In this document: piece after piece, positions 16,625 to 25,720 of the stretch
Numbering within the stretch: position 1 is the stretch's first letter
How the letters are laid out: each line of letters opens with the position of its first letter
From: Microbulbifer sp. A4B17
Lineage (GTDB): Bacteria > Pseudomonadota > Gammaproteobacteria > Pseudomonadales > Cellvibrionaceae
Assembly (NCBI RefSeq): GCF_003076275.1
Contig: NZ_CP029064.1
Coordinates: 62,001-126,000, forward strand
DNA: 64,000 nucleotides
Direction of reading: 5' to 3'
Translations under genes and position numbers: made by a program
Notes under the pieces: generated by a model
What the model saw: the letters and a program-made list of their open reading frames with translations, nothing else
What the model was told of the DNA's origin: nothing
Database searches by the model: none

Positions 16625-17035
16625 ATGAAAGCTGACCTACCCATAGTGAGAGCATTGAGAACTTTGTATCCCAAGCTACACGATGAAATCTATGTATTTT
16701 GTCAGGTTTCTGATAATCGGTTTACAGATATTTTGCCAGAGAGTTTATGTTTTTTTCGAGAAGGTGAGGGAATGAGTGTGATACTGCCTCAAAGTTCGGC
16801 CCAGCAATTAGATATTGCGGCGAGTGCCCCCTTTCGCCAGATCACCCTACAGATCCTGGCTGGCCTTGATGCAGTCAGGGTTATTCCCGTGGTCGCCCAG
16901 GAACTGATGGAGGCTGGAATCAATACCAGTGTGGTATCCACTCTACATTGCGACCATATTTTTGTCCCCGAAGATCGTGCGGAGTTTGCGGTAAAAATTC
17001 TTCGCGGTATCCGCAATCGAGTTCAATACAGCTGA
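16625..17035 (+). CDS. ACT-domain protein
   Basis: 136 residues from MKADLPIVRAL. Two beta-alpha-beta-like repeats end in the motif AGINTSVVSTLHCDHIFVPEDRAEFAVKIL, which is typical of stand-alone double-ACT proteins that sense small ligands such as amino acids. Cytoplasmic, no signal peptide. The start at 16625 is preferred over 16547 because the upstream residues are unlike the family. Ligand unknown. The next gene starts 15 bp later. Confidence 0.72.
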   Translation: MKADLPIVRALRTLYPKLHDEIYVFCQVSDNRFTDILPESLCFFREGEGMSVILPQSSAQQLDIAASAPFRQITLQILAGLDAVRVIPVVAQELMEAGINTSVVSTLHCDHIFVPEDRAEFAVKILRGIRNRVQYS

Positions 17036-17049
17036 TATGTAACCTGCCT

Positions 17050-17793
17050 GTGCGTATCAATTATCCCTCCACAGAACCCCACGGTGAGATCCGACAGCTA
17101 CTTCCCAATTTCTTTTATGTGCCCGGTACTATCAAGTTGGCACCCGGGGTCATCATCAATCGAAATATGGGGGTCGCCCGCTGGCAGAACCAGCTTACCT
17201 TGATTAATCCCATTAGACTGCGTCCACAACTTGAGGAAAAGTTACAGGATCTGGGCCGTGTAAGCCACGCGATCCGACTGGGGTACCACCATGGATGTGA
17301 TGATCTCTACTACCGAGACCACTTTAATCTTACTTTTTGGCGGCAGCGGGGTTCGGACTTTTACCCCCCGAAAGCAGATAGGGTGTTGCGTGAGGATGAG
17401 GGCTGCCCAATCCCCGGGGGACGCTTCATTATCTTTTCCCAAAGCCAGTTTCCAGAGTCTGTATTGTGGCTTCCATTTAGTGGTGGACTACTTATCAGTT
17501 GTGACGCCTTGCAGTATTGGCATTCCTGGCATGGCTGTTCCTGGTTTGGCAGAAATCTGTTGAGGTTCTCCGGTATACGCCGAGGCATGCAGATTGCTCC
17601 TGCCTGGAGGGCAAGGATGACACCAAATGGTAAAGACCCGCGGTTATGGTTGAAACATGACTTCGAGCAAATCCTGAGACAGCCCTTCTTGCATTTTCTT
17701 GCCGCCCATGGAGATTTTTGTGCAGATAATGCGTATGAAAAGGTGGCATATGCGGTGGAGCGGGCCTTCCCAGGTATAGGGCGAGCCGCATAG
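17050..17793 (+). CDS. Metallo-beta-lactamase-fold-like protein (DUF4336-type), function unknown
   Basis: 247 residues from GTG 17050 (MRINYPSTEPHGEIRQLLPNFFYVPG). The layout of an MBL-like fold is visible: an N-terminal strand pair, then LTLINPIRL, IRLGYHHGCDDLYYRD in the place of the metal-binding HxHxDH loop, and a late strand GGLLISCDALQYW. The His-His-Gly-Cys-Asp-Asp sequence departs from the canonical motif, so metal binding and hydrolase activity are uncertain. The start could not be fixed by a ribosome-binding site. It is 14 nt downstream of the ACT-domain gene and probably co-transcribed. Confidence 0.55.
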   Translation: MRINYPSTEPHGEIRQLLPNFFYVPGTIKLAPGVIINRNMGVARWQNQLTLINPIRLRPQLEEKLQDLGRVSHAIRLGYHHGCDDLYYRDHFNLTFWRQRGSDFYPPKADRVLREDEGCPIPGGRFIIFSQSQFPESVLWLPFSGGLLISCDALQYWHSWHGCSWFGRNLLRFSGIRRGMQIAPAWRARMTPNGKDPRLWLKHDFEQILRQPFLHFLAAHGDFCADNAYEKVAYAVERAFPGIGRAA

Positions 17794-17971
17794 TCAGGAT
17801 TTAAGATTGCTATTCGAGCAAACTTTAGTGGGCCCGGACTGGGGTCTGCCTGAATCATGTTAAGATAGATAATTGCTCGACGGTCCAATAGCACCTCTAT
17901 TTTGGTGCAATTCCATACGACCTGTCCGTACTAACAATCACGCTTTGTTTTCCTGAGAAGTAGCACTCCCC

Positions 17972-19597
17972 ATGAGAGTTAAGAGTCTATTGGGTGCCTT
18001 GTCTATGGCACTTCTGGTGGCTTGTACCACCTCCAGCTTTAACGCGGCTGGCCCTGTCGCAGATAGTGATTATATCCGGCGGGATATCAATTACCTCGCA
18101 TCTGCTGAACTCGAGGGGCGAGATACCGGCAGCGAGGGCTACCTAAAAGCGGCTCAGTATGTGGCTGGGCAGTTTGCAAAGATCGGACTGATTCCGGCGG
18201 GCAACCAGGGTTATTTTCAGGAAGTGCCTTTTCGCAGCGCCAGCTGGAATGGAGACGAGCCCACATTAGTCCTGCAGGGGCGGGGCGATAAAATTGACAT
18301 GCGGTTTGGTGAAGACTTTCTCGCATCCCCCTCTGCATTGAGTGAGCATTCACAGATCAAGGCGCAGTTAGTATTTGTCGGTTACGGTATCGAAGCTCCA
18401 GGCTACGGTATTGATGACTATGCGAGCCTCGATGTTAAGGGAAAGATAGTGGTTATGCTGGCTGGGCGCCCGAAAAGCTTGCCCAGTGAAGTGGGGGCTC
18501 ACTACTCTTCTCCAAGCACCAAGCGCCAAGTTGCGGCAAAACATGGGGCTGTAGGGAGTATTCGGTTATATACGCCCGAGCGGGAGAAGCGCCGCCCATT
18601 TGACTACTATGCGGAGCATCGTTTTGACGATACTTTCGACTGGGTGAAAAATAACGATATGCCCGGTAGGGCAATCCCGGGAATGTATCCGGGGGTTATG
18701 TTGAGCATTGCTGCGGGCAGCAAACTGTTTAATGGAGCAGAGCGCAGTCTTGAAAATATTTTTGCGGACATCGAGCAAGGAAAGACTCCGAAAGGCTTCC
18801 CCCTTGACTATCGCGCAAGATTAACCAGCAGTTCCAAGCACAAGCGTGTAGTCAGCCCCAATGTGGTGGCAGTTCTGCCGGGGAGTGATCCACTCCTGAA
18901 AGATGAATATGTTGTGTTCTCTGCGCACCTGGATCACATTGGAAAGAAAGAAAGCGGCGAAGTTTTTTACGGAGCCCAGGATAATGCGGCCGGCATTGCA
19001 GTTATGTTGGAGACTGCTCGTCTATTTGTGGAGTCTGGGCAAAATCCCCGAAGATCGCTGCTTTTCGTTGCTGTCACAGCCGAAGAAAAAGGTTTATTGG
19101 GATCGGACTATTTTGCTGAATACCCCACGGTGCCACTGCAATCTATTGTGGCCAATATCAATCTTGATATGCCCATGCTGCTTTATCCATTCCGCGATAT
19201 TATCGCTTTTGGTGCCGAGCATTCATCCCTGGGGCAGGTTGTGGAGCAGGCTGCACACCGCTCAGGACTAAAACTAAGTCCTGATCCCATGCCAGAGGAA
19301 GTTATTTTCGTGCGCAGTGATCACTACAATTTTGTGCGCCGAGGAGTGCCCTCTATTTACCTTATTACCGGCCGCGAGGCTAAAGACCCGAAAGTCGATG
19401 GTACCGCCGCGCAGATGTCTTTTTTTCGTGAGCGCTATCACAAGTCAGGAGATGTCGCCGATAAGCAAATTAACTATGAGGCGGCCAAACAGTTTACCGA
19501 GGTAAATTACCTGGTTGCCAGGCAAGTGGCTGATGCAGATAGTCAGCCCTATTGGTACGAAGGCGATTTTTTTGGAGATTTATTTTCTCGGCGTTAA
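17972..19597 (+). CDS. M28-family zinc aminopeptidase, lipoprotein
   Basis: 541 residues. The lipoprotein signal is MRVKSLLGALSMALLVAC with a lipobox Cys at 18. A PA-type insert lies between about residues 130 and 290, as in M28 peptidases. The dinuclear zinc site is complete by motif: His319 (SAHLDHIG), Asp337 (DNAAG), catalytic Glu371-Glu372 (TAEEKGLLGS), Asp399 (NLDMPM) and His451 (SDHYNF). It should remove N-terminal residues from peptides in the periplasm. It stands alone and is convergent with the phosphopantetheinyl transferase, 28 bp away. Confidence 0.92.
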   Translation: MRVKSLLGALSMALLVACTTSSFNAAGPVADSDYIRRDINYLASAELEGRDTGSEGYLKAAQYVAGQFAKIGLIPAGNQGYFQEVPFRSASWNGDEPTLVLQGRGDKIDMRFGEDFLASPSALSEHSQIKAQLVFVGYGIEAPGYGIDDYASLDVKGKIVVMLAGRPKSLPSEVGAHYSSPSTKRQVAAKHGAVGSIRLYTPEREKRRPFDYYAEHRFDDTFDWVKNNDMPGRAIPGMYPGVMLSIAAGSKLFNGAERSLENIFADIEQGKTPKGFPLDYRARLTSSSKHKRVVSPNVVAVLPGSDPLLKDEYVVFSAHLDHIGKKESGEVFYGAQDNAAGIAVMLETARLFVESGQNPRRSLLFVAVTAEEKGLLGSDYFAEYPTVPLQSIVANINLDMPMLLYPFRDIIAFGAEHSSLGQVVEQAAHRSGLKLSPDPMPEEVIFVRSDHYNFVRRGVPSIYLITGREAKDPKVDGTAAQMSFFRERYHKSGDVADKQINYEAAKQFTEVNYLVARQVADADSQPYWYEGDFFGDLFSRR

Positions 19598-19625
19598 GCG
19601 GGGTTAATAGGCTTGAGGACAGTTT

Positions 19626-20345
19626 CTAATCAGGAGTACTAAATCTTTTGAGGAAGATACTCTCCCCTGCTTTTTCATTGTGGCTCGCTTTATAGGTTCC
19701 CATGGGATATGCGACAGAGCTGGCCTGACTGTGTTTAACAGCAAGGCTGAGACAGGTGCCGGGCTTTGGTTGCCCTGACCAGAATAGGTAGCTGCTGTGC
19801 GGCTGATCCAGTTGTTGATCCCATTGGAGAATAGGGACTGAAGCGAGCAGTTTCCCCAGGTCGATCCCTGAGCACTTCGCTAGTGCTTCTTTACTTGTCC
19901 ATTGGGTAAGGAACCGAATGGCCGCTTGTCGTTTTGGGAGTGAATTTAGTTCGATAAACTCAGCCTTATGGAAGTATTGATTAGCTATGGCCAACCAATT
20001 CCTTTGGCGATTCTCATGTTCGCAGTCAATACCCACGGGATTTTTAGCTGCTGCCACGGCTATAAAGCTTGCTGAATGACTTATGGATACATGGCATAAG
20101 GGCTTTCCCTGAGTGCTGGCAACTCTTGGTGCTTCAGCCTCGAGTGCTATTTTGCTGAGTGGGCATCCGTACTGTTCTGCTACCAAAGTGCGCAATAGCA
20201 AGCGCCCGGCTAGAAATTGAGCTCTGCGCTTTGAGTTGTTTATTTTTCCAAGCCGCGAGATTTCGGAGCTACCCAGCAATTGTATGGATTCTTCCTGCCA
20301 ATATCCGGGCCAGTTCTCGAAAGAAGAGCAGGTAAAATAAAACAT
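19626..20345 (-). CDS. 4'-phosphopantetheinyl transferase of the aryl polyene cluster
   Basis: 239 residues, Sfp/AcpT superfamily. Motifs: VSISHS (residues 86-91), VGIDCEH with Mg2+ ligands Asp107 and Glu109, and WTSKEALAK (149-157). It transfers 4'-phosphopantetheine from CoA to Ser41 of the two carrier proteins encoded about 2 kb away. It is divergent from the aryl polyene operon across a 357-bp control region, which ties it to that pathway. Its length and motif order are those of Sfp-type rather than AcpS-type enzymes. Confidence 0.9.
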   Translation of the reverse strand: MFYFTCSSFENWPGYWQEESIQLLGSSEISRLGKINNSKRRAQFLAGRLLLRTLVAEQYGCPLSKIALEAEAPRVASTQGKPLCHVSISHSASFIAVAAAKNPVGIDCEHENRQRNWLAIANQYFHKAEFIELNSLPKRQAAIRFLTQWTSKEALAKCSGIDLGKLLASVPILQWDQQLDQPHSSYLFWSGQPKPGTCLSLAVKHSQASSVAYPMGTYKASHNEKAGESIFLKRFSTPD

Positions 20346-20702
20346 TCAATATCTCTAAGAAAATGTTCTTTTTAAAACTGATGAAATCCGGTTGACTCGA
20401 AAAACTCACACTTTAGCGGTTGGGTGTGCCTAAGTGGTTTAGGTTTCGAATGGCAAATATGTACCATAGTACGAGAGAATATGCTGTGGGAAAAGCCCAT
20501 GTATATCGCTGTAATTTGAGGCTGCAGCCCGGCCTATAATTCAGCGCTTTTACTGGCGGCTATTGGTCATTTTGTGTACCATTCCCGCCCTGTCTCTGGT
20601 CGCGCAATACCTATTAGCTAATTAAAAATAATGGTGGGAAAGGCCAGCTTCAGCTTTTTGATTTTGGGGGATGGAGCTCTGCTCCAGAATTAATGTTTGG
20701 TT
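20346..20702. promoter_or_regulatory. Divergent control region of the aryl polyene cluster
   Basis: 357 bp with no gene. It contains the inverted repeats CCTAA-GTGGT-TTAGG (20429-20443) and GTAC-CATA-GTAC (20461-20472), plus a hairpin GGAGC-TCT-GCTCC (20673-20685) in the likely leader of the first operon gene. The leader also has TTGGGGGA at 20664-20671, exactly complementary to the TCCCCCAA repeated in the candidate small RNA after polA. No regulator gene is adjacent. Confidence 0.45.
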
Positions 20703-21428
20703 ATGGAATTTGTTGTCAGTAATTGGCGAGCTTGGTGCTCGGGAATATCAGATCAATCGGATTGGCAAGATTGGCGTAGAGGAGAAAAGCAGCTTGGTGG
20801 AAATAGCCAGGCGGATGTGTCTTTTCTTCCTGCAATGCAGCGCCGTCGTTTGAGTCCGCTGGCCAAAGCCGTTTTTCATACCGCTTTTCCGCTATTACAG
20901 CAAGAAGATATTCCTTTACTGCTTTGCTCAGTGCATGGCGAAGCAATGAGGACTTATTCATTATTGCAAGGCGTTGCAGCGAGAGAAGACCTATCGCCAA
21001 CTGCGTTTGGACTTTCTGTACACAACGCAATAGCCGGACAGTTCTCTATTGCCTGTAAAACCAGGTCTCCAGCACTTGCGTTAGCTGGAGGAGATTTTCC
21101 TATGCAGTCAGGTCTTATAGAGGCTGCTGGTCTACTCCAGGAGGGCGAGGAGGAATTGCTTTTAGTGTTCTGTGAAGAAACACTACCCGAGATGTACTAT
21201 CCCAGCGCTGAGAGTTCAACATATATTTGTGCAACGGCCCTGCGCTTGTCGAAGCATAAATCTAGTGATACAGATATAAAACTATCGTTAACTGCCAGTG
21301 AATGTGCGGGAGCTGAGTCAGTATTTACAGAGCCTGATTACCAGCTTCTGTTGATTAGATCTTTGATTGATCGCGAGGGGCGTATACCTGTTTCAGAGAG
21401 ATGGGAGCTACAGATCAATGCCAGTTAA
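20703..21428 (+). CDS. Ketosynthase-like chain-length partner (ApeC-type)
   Basis: 241 residues from ATG 20703. It corresponds to the N-terminal half of a beta-ketoacyl synthase (PLAKAVFHTAF, then SVHNAIAGQFSIA and ALALAGGD). The nucleophile position has no TACSS-like Cys, and the C-terminal half with the two catalytic His is missing. It cannot be a complete ketosynthase. Type II aryl polyene systems use such a protein as partner of the true ketosynthase. It is the first gene of the operon and overlaps the next gene by 11 nt. No strong ribosome-binding site is visible. Confidence 0.82.
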   Translation: MEFVVSNWRAWCSGISDQSDWQDWRRGEKQLGGNSQADVSFLPAMQRRRLSPLAKAVFHTAFPLLQQEDIPLLLCSVHGEAMRTYSLLQGVAAREDLSPTAFGLSVHNAIAGQFSIACKTRSPALALAGGDFPMQSGLIEAAGLLQEGEEELLLVFCEETLPEMYYPSAESSTYICATALRLSKHKSSDTDIKLSLTASECAGAESVFTEPDYQLLLIRSLIDREGRIPVSERWELQINAS

Positions 21429-22203
21429 CTTATTGCCGTCAAAGAAAAAAGACAAGTATTGGCTAAGGTTGGTCGCTACGGCGATAGCATTTAGCCTGTT
21501 CGGTATCGGTGGATTGATACTGCGGTTTGTTCTGTTCCCACCATTAAAGGTGATCTATCGGGACACAGAAGTTCGAAAATGCAAGGCTCGTTTGTGTATC
21601 CACAACGCTTTTCGATTGTTTATTGGCTTTATGCATATCACGGGTATTTATACTTATCAATTTCGTGATGAACAAAAATTAGCTAAACCAGGCCAATTGA
21701 TATTGGCAAATCATCCATCGCTTATTGATGTGGTATTTCTAATATCCCGAATACCGAATGCCAACTGTATTGTAAAAGCCAGTTTATTTAGAAACCCGTT
21801 TATGCGCGGCGCGGTAATGACTGCAGGCTATATACCCAATGATGACCCGGAACAGATTATCGAACTGGCTTCGAAATCACTACAAAAAGGGGAATCAGTA
21901 GTTCTCTTTCCAGAGGGAACTCGCTCTGTACCAGGACAACCGTTTAGGTTTCAGCGTGGGGCTGCCTACATGGCGTTACGCTCCGGGGTGACCCCAACTC
22001 TGGTAACAATACGGTGTAATCCACCGATGCTGATGAAAAATATTCCTTGGTACAGTATTCCTCTGAGTCGACCACATTTTAAATTTGATGTGAATGAATC
22101 AGAGAGTTTTATTCAAGTAAAAGAAAAAGATGAAACACCACAAGTAGCCCGAGAGGTTACTCAAGAATTAAAAGCATTTTTTACCGAGGAGTGTGCTGCG
22201 TGA
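21418..22203 (+). CDS. Lysophospholipid acyltransferase (PlsC-like) of the aryl polyene cluster
   Basis: 261 residues from ATG 21418, which follows GGGAG at spacing 9. One or two N-terminal membrane helices (about 17-42). The catalytic H-x4-D is at His99-Asp104 (NHPSLID) and the PEGTRS motif at 165-170. In aryl polyene pathways such enzymes are thought to attach the polyene or a fatty acid to a lipid anchor at the inner membrane. It overlaps both neighbours (11 nt upstream, 4 nt downstream), so it is translationally coupled. Confidence 0.88.
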   Translation: MPVNLLPSKKKDKYWLRLVATAIAFSLFGIGGLILRFVLFPPLKVIYRDTEVRKCKARLCIHNAFRLFIGFMHITGIYTYQFRDEQKLAKPGQLILANHPSLIDVVFLISRIPNANCIVKASLFRNPFMRGAVMTAGYIPNDDPEQIIELASKSLQKGESVVLFPEGTRSVPGQPFRFQRGAAYMALRSGVTPTLVTIRCNPPMLMKNIPWYSIPLSRPHFKFDVNESESFIQVKEKDETPQVAREVTQELKAFFTEECAA

Positions 22204-22457
22204 AAGAGTTAGTTGAAGAGCTCAAAGTTCTGATTATTGATGTATTAAATCTGGAAGATATTACTCCTGAAGAAATTGTAGCAGATGAGCCCCTTTTTGG
22301 AGAGGGACTGGGGCTGGATTCTATTGATGCACTAGAGTTAGGTCTTGCTCTGCAAAAAAAATACAACATATCGATAGATGCAGAAAGTGAAGATACAAAA
22401 TCACATTTTGCTAATGTGAATAGCCTGGCAAATTTTGTAAGCAGCAGCCGCGCTTAA
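22200..22457 (+). CDS. Acyl carrier protein 1 (ApeE-type)
   Basis: 85 residues from GTG 22200, whose start overlaps the previous stop (GTGA). GAGGAG at about 22186-22191 fits that start. Acidic four-helix carrier protein with the phosphopantetheine site GLDSIDALEL (Ser41). It presents the growing polyene or the aryl starter to the ketosynthases. It pairs with a second carrier protein 11 bp downstream; having two carrier proteins is characteristic of aryl polyene clusters. Confidence 0.92.
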   Translation: MKELVEELKVLIIDVLNLEDITPEEIVADEPLFGEGLGLDSIDALELGLALQKKYNISIDAESEDTKSHFANVNSLANFVSSSRA

Positions 22458-22468
22458 TAGAGGTATTT

Positions 22469-22723
22469 ATGTTGAATAGCAGAGAAGAAATTTTACCAAA
22501 ACTGACCGAAATTCTGGTTGAAATGTTTGAGGTTGATGAGGCGGATATAACAGAAGAAGCCCACCTCTCTGATGATCTTGATATAGATAGTATTGATGCT
22601 GTGGACCTAATTGTTCGTTTGAAAGAAGTAACGGGAAAGAAAATTGCACCTGAAGAGTTCAAAAGTGTAAGAACTGTTGGAGATGTAGTTGGTGCAATTG
22701 AAAAGGTAATGGCAGAGAAGTGA
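22469..22723 (+). CDS. Acyl carrier protein 2 (ApeF-type)
   Basis: 84 residues with the site DIDSIDAVDL (Ser41) and strongly acidic helices. It begins with ATG 11 bp after the first carrier protein and overlaps the following membrane protein gene by 4 nt. The two carriers differ enough in sequence to have separate roles, such as starter loading versus chain elongation; which does which cannot be read from the sequence. Confidence 0.92.
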   Translation: MLNSREEILPKLTEILVEMFEVDEADITEEAHLSDDLDIDSIDAVDLIVRLKEVTGKKIAPEEFKSVRTVGDVVGAIEKVMAEK

Positions 22724-23271
22724 GTCGATTCGCGCAGCTAATATTGGTCATTATTCTGACACTGTACCCTATGGCAATTTACTTTGGCATAGAATACTTG
22801 TCTTTAAGTAGTATTCTGTTACTGCTGTTGATGGTTGCGGTTTTAAGGGTATTGTTTGGCGGCGCGAATAAGGCGATTGGCACCAAGTTAATGGCCGTGG
22901 CCTTGGCTTTTGTTGTTGGGGTTTCCTGGTTAAGGGGCGATTCAAACGGACTTCTTTGGTATCCAGTACTTTGTAACCTGATTCTATTTTCACTGTTTTT
23001 ATACAGTTTGAGTCAACCGCAAACATTAGTAGAACGGCTTGCTCGCCTTACGACTCCAGATTTACCACCTGAAGGTGTCCTATATACACGAAAGGTTACC
23101 AAGGCATGGTGTCTTTTCTTTTTAATTAATGGAAGCCTCGCACTGGCAACTGTTTTAAACGGCGATATGAAAGTCTGGACTCTTTACAATGGCCTTGTTT
23201 CATATGTGCTAATGGGAATTATGATGGGTGGTGAATGGCTACTGCGTCGTCGCGTCCAAAATAAGGTGTGA
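22720..23271 (+). CDS. Polytopic membrane protein of the aryl polyene cluster (ApeG-type)
   Basis: 183 residues from GTG 22720 inside the GTGA overlap. About five hydrophobic segments (residues 5-25, 28-45, 57-75, 83-97 and, after a hydrophilic loop, 125-180). No catalytic motif is visible. Small inner membrane proteins of this type sit next to the carrier proteins in aryl polyene clusters; their role is not established. It may help organise transfer of the pigment at the membrane. Confidence 0.75.
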   Translation: MSRFAQLILVIILTLYPMAIYFGIEYLSLSSILLLLLMVAVLRVLFGGANKAIGTKLMAVALAFVVGVSWLRGDSNGLLWYPVLCNLILFSLFLYSLSQPQTLVERLARLTTPDLPPEGVLYTRKVTKAWCLFFLINGSLALATVLNGDMKVWTLYNGLVSYVLMGIMMGGEWLLRRRVQNKV

Positions 23272-23280
23272 GTTAAGGCC

Positions 23281-24987
23281 GTGGACAAAGTACAGTTTGA
23301 ACAGGTGTTTGGTTACTCGAATGACCAAGCAGTAGTTAGCTATTCAAGTCGTGGGGAAATTTCATTCGCACAATTTAAACGTGAATTGGCATTTGTTGAG
23401 CGAAAGCTAAAAAAATCCCTAAACGAAGCCGGGATCAAAAGAGCTGCCATTTTCTGTGAAGATAGTTACGAGTTTAGTTTACTCTTTTTTGCCGCTATGT
23501 CTTGTTGTGAAGTGGTTGTTATTCCGGCAAATAACAAGCGATTTACTCAGCAGACACTTGGTGAGCAAACCCTATTACTGGGCAGCTGGGAAGATAGCTC
23601 GGCATTTAGTATAAATATTCCGGATCAATATAGCGAAGAGCTTTCTGTTCCCAGTTATTTTGATGCTGGTATTCAATTATTCACATCAGGAACCAGTGGT
23701 GAACCACAAACCGTTGATAAAACCTTATATCAATTGCTCAGTGAGGTTAAGGCCCATAATCTGAAGTGGTCATCCCGGGTGGTTAATACAACTACTTTGG
23801 CAACAGTAAGCCACCAGCATATATATGGCTTACTGTTTAAATTACTGTGGCCACTAGCCAGCGGGCGTCGATTTGTTAGTAAGACTTATGTGGATATTGT
23901 GGGATTACTCCAAGACGCCCGGAAATGGGGGCCTGCCGTGTGGGTTGCAAGCCCTGCACAGTTAAGCCGCCGTATTTCTTCCTGGCCATGGGAGTTAGGA
24001 AAGTCCTTAGTGGATATCTTTTCTTCTGGGGGGCCTTTACTGGAAGGAGATGCAAAGGCGATTGATCAGTTGTGTGGAATCCAGCCCATAGAGGTCTATG
24101 GAAGCACTGAAACCGGGGGGATTGCCTGGCGTAATCAATTGCGTCAGAAAAGTTGGAGTCCACTAAAAGGAGTGAACATTGCAAAAAATAGCGATGGGTT
24201 ACTCAAAGTCTCTTCTCCGTGGTTGCCCAAGGAGTTTATTTGTCAGGACAAAGTACAAATAAGTACAGACGGTATGTTCGAACTTAAGGGGCGGGCTGAT
24301 CGCATTGTTAAGATTGAAGAGAAAAGAATTTCTCTTACACAAGTTGAGTCCCTACTAGTTGATAGCTCATATATTGTAAAAGCCAATGCACTTGTCCTGG
24401 AGCGTAAAAGAAAAATAGTTGCCGCTGTTGCCACACTAACGGAATCCGGGAAAGAACTATTGCAAAAGAAAGGAAAGGCTTCTCTTGCTCGTAAACTTAG
24501 AGAAACCCTGGCCAAGGATCTAGATGGCGTGGCTGTGCCACGTTCTTGGCGTTTTGTTGATGAAATCCCCACTAACTTACAGGGAAAAATAACGAGAGAC
24601 CTGCTAATGCAACTTTTTGATGAAATTCCGGCAGCAATGGTGCCACAGATTATTAGCAGCGAAATATTAGATAATACTTGTCAAGTTAATTTTACGGTTA
24701 ATGACGAATTGCCTTGCTTGGATGGTCATTTTGAAGGCTCACCGGTAGTGCCGGGGGTGGTACAGCTGGATTGGGCTATGCATTTTGGCCGTCCACTTGT
24801 AAAAGCCGGCAGTACGTTTACCCAAATGGAAGTGATTAAATTTAAGCAGTTAATGATGCCCGGTGATGCTGTCACTTTATCTTTGGAGTTCAGCCAGGAA
24901 AAGAACAAATTAAATTATTCTTTTCGGAACACTCAAGATGGCAATATAGAATATAGCAGTGGTAGGTTGTGCTTCAGCCATGTCTAA
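23281..24987 (+). CDS. Aryl-ACP ligase fused to a hotdog dehydratase domain (ApeH-ApeI-like)
   Basis: 568 residues. Residues 1-450 form an adenylate-forming ligase: the ATP loop FTSGTSGEPQTVDK (134-147), VYGSTETGG and the hinge LKGRADRIVK. The C-terminal 110 residues (from about 455) are a FabA/FabZ-like hotdog domain with HFEGSPVVPGVVQLDW and the expected active-site His. The ligase would load a 4-hydroxyaryl acid on a carrier protein; the hotdog would dehydrate 3-hydroxyacyl intermediates. The summed length matches separate ApeH and ApeI proteins. GTG start, 9 bp after the previous gene; overlaps the next gene by 8 nt. Confidence 0.88.
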   Translation: MDKVQFEQVFGYSNDQAVVSYSSRGEISFAQFKRELAFVERKLKKSLNEAGIKRAAIFCEDSYEFSLLFFAAMSCCEVVVIPANNKRFTQQTLGEQTLLLGSWEDSSAFSINIPDQYSEELSVPSYFDAGIQLFTSGTSGEPQTVDKTLYQLLSEVKAHNLKWSSRVVNTTTLATVSHQHIYGLLFKLLWPLASGRRFVSKTYVDIVGLLQDARKWGPAVWVASPAQLSRRISSWPWELGKSLVDIFSSGGPLLEGDAKAIDQLCGIQPIEVYGSTETGGIAWRNQLRQKSWSPLKGVNIAKNSDGLLKVSSPWLPKEFICQDKVQISTDGMFELKGRADRIVKIEEKRISLTQVESLLVDSSYIVKANALVLERKRKIVAAVATLTESGKELLQKKGKASLARKLRETLAKDLDGVAVPRSWRFVDEIPTNLQGKITRDLLMQLFDEIPAAMVPQIISSEILDNTCQVNFTVNDELPCLDGHFEGSPVVPGVVQLDWAMHFGRPLVKAGSTFTQMEVIKFKQLMMPGDAVTLSLEFSQEKNKLNYSFRNTQDGNIEYSSGRLCFSHV

Positions 24988-25720
24988 CTTTTGTTTTGTA
25001 ATACCCGTTTATAATCATGAGGGGGCGATCGCAGAGACGCTGGCATCTCTGGATGACTTAAACCTGCCTTACATTCTGATAGATGATGGCTGTGATGAGC
25101 CCTGTAGAATTGAACTACAACGCTTAGAGCAGAGCTACGGTCCGCGGGTTCACTTGGTTGTTCGCCAGGCTAATGGTGGAAAAGGTGCCGCGGTAAAAAG
25201 TGGTCTGCGAGCTGCGAAAGAGCTTGGATATAGTCATGGAATTCAAGTCGATGCCGATGGTCAACACAGCCCAGCTGATATACCTCAATTCCTAGAGAAA
25301 AGCAGAAAGTGCCCTGATTCACTGATTTGTGGCTATCCGCAATACGATAAATCAGTACCTAAAGTTCGTTTGTGGGGACGCTATCTAACTCATGTATGGA
25401 TCTGGATTAATACTCTTTCTCTGGAGATTAAGGATTCCATGTGTGGGCTGCGTTGTTATCCCTTATCTCGAACTGTAGATTTGTTAGATAACGAGTATAC
25501 CGGTGATCGAATGGATTTTGATCCAGAGATCTTGGTACGGTGGTATTGGAGCAAAGGCGGTCTCTGCCAGGTACCTGTTAATGTGAGCTACCCAATAGAT
25601 GGCGTTTCCCATTTCCGGGGATTTGAGGATAACTTCCTTATATCGGCAATGCACACCCGTCTATTTTTTGGCATGTTGGCCAGAACTCTGCGTATTTCGA
25701 CAGTAGGGCGAAAAGCGTGA
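24980..25720 (+). CDS. Family 2 glycosyltransferase of the aryl polyene cluster
   Basis: 246 residues from ATG 24980, which overlaps the previous stop. GT-A fold motifs: VIPVYNHEGAIAETL, LIDDGCDE and the metal-binding DADGQHSP (Asp91, Asp93). No transmembrane tail, so membrane association is probably through partners. It would glycosylate the aryl polyene lipid. In E. coli the corresponding activity is, as I recall, the N-terminal half of a GT2-acyltransferase fusion (ApeJ). Here the two halves are separate genes overlapping by 4 nt. Confidence 0.88.
   Translation: MSNFCFVIPVYNHEGAIAETLASLDDLNLPYILIDDGCDEPCRIELQRLEQSYGPRVHLVVRQANGGKGAAVKSGLRAAKELGYSHGIQVDADGQHSPADIPQFLEKSRKCPDSLICGYPQYDKSVPKVRLWGRYLTHVWIWINTLSLEIKDSMCGLRCYPLSRTVDLLDNEYTGDRMDFDPEILVRWYWSKGGLCQVPVNVSYPIDGVSHFRGFEDNFLISAMHTRLFFGMLARTLRISTVGRKA

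Noticed and set aside
16948-17049. Upstream extension of the metallo-hydrolase-like gene
   Set aside because: It overlaps the ACT-domain gene in another frame and reads as non-family sequence; GTG 17050 starts where the conserved part begins.
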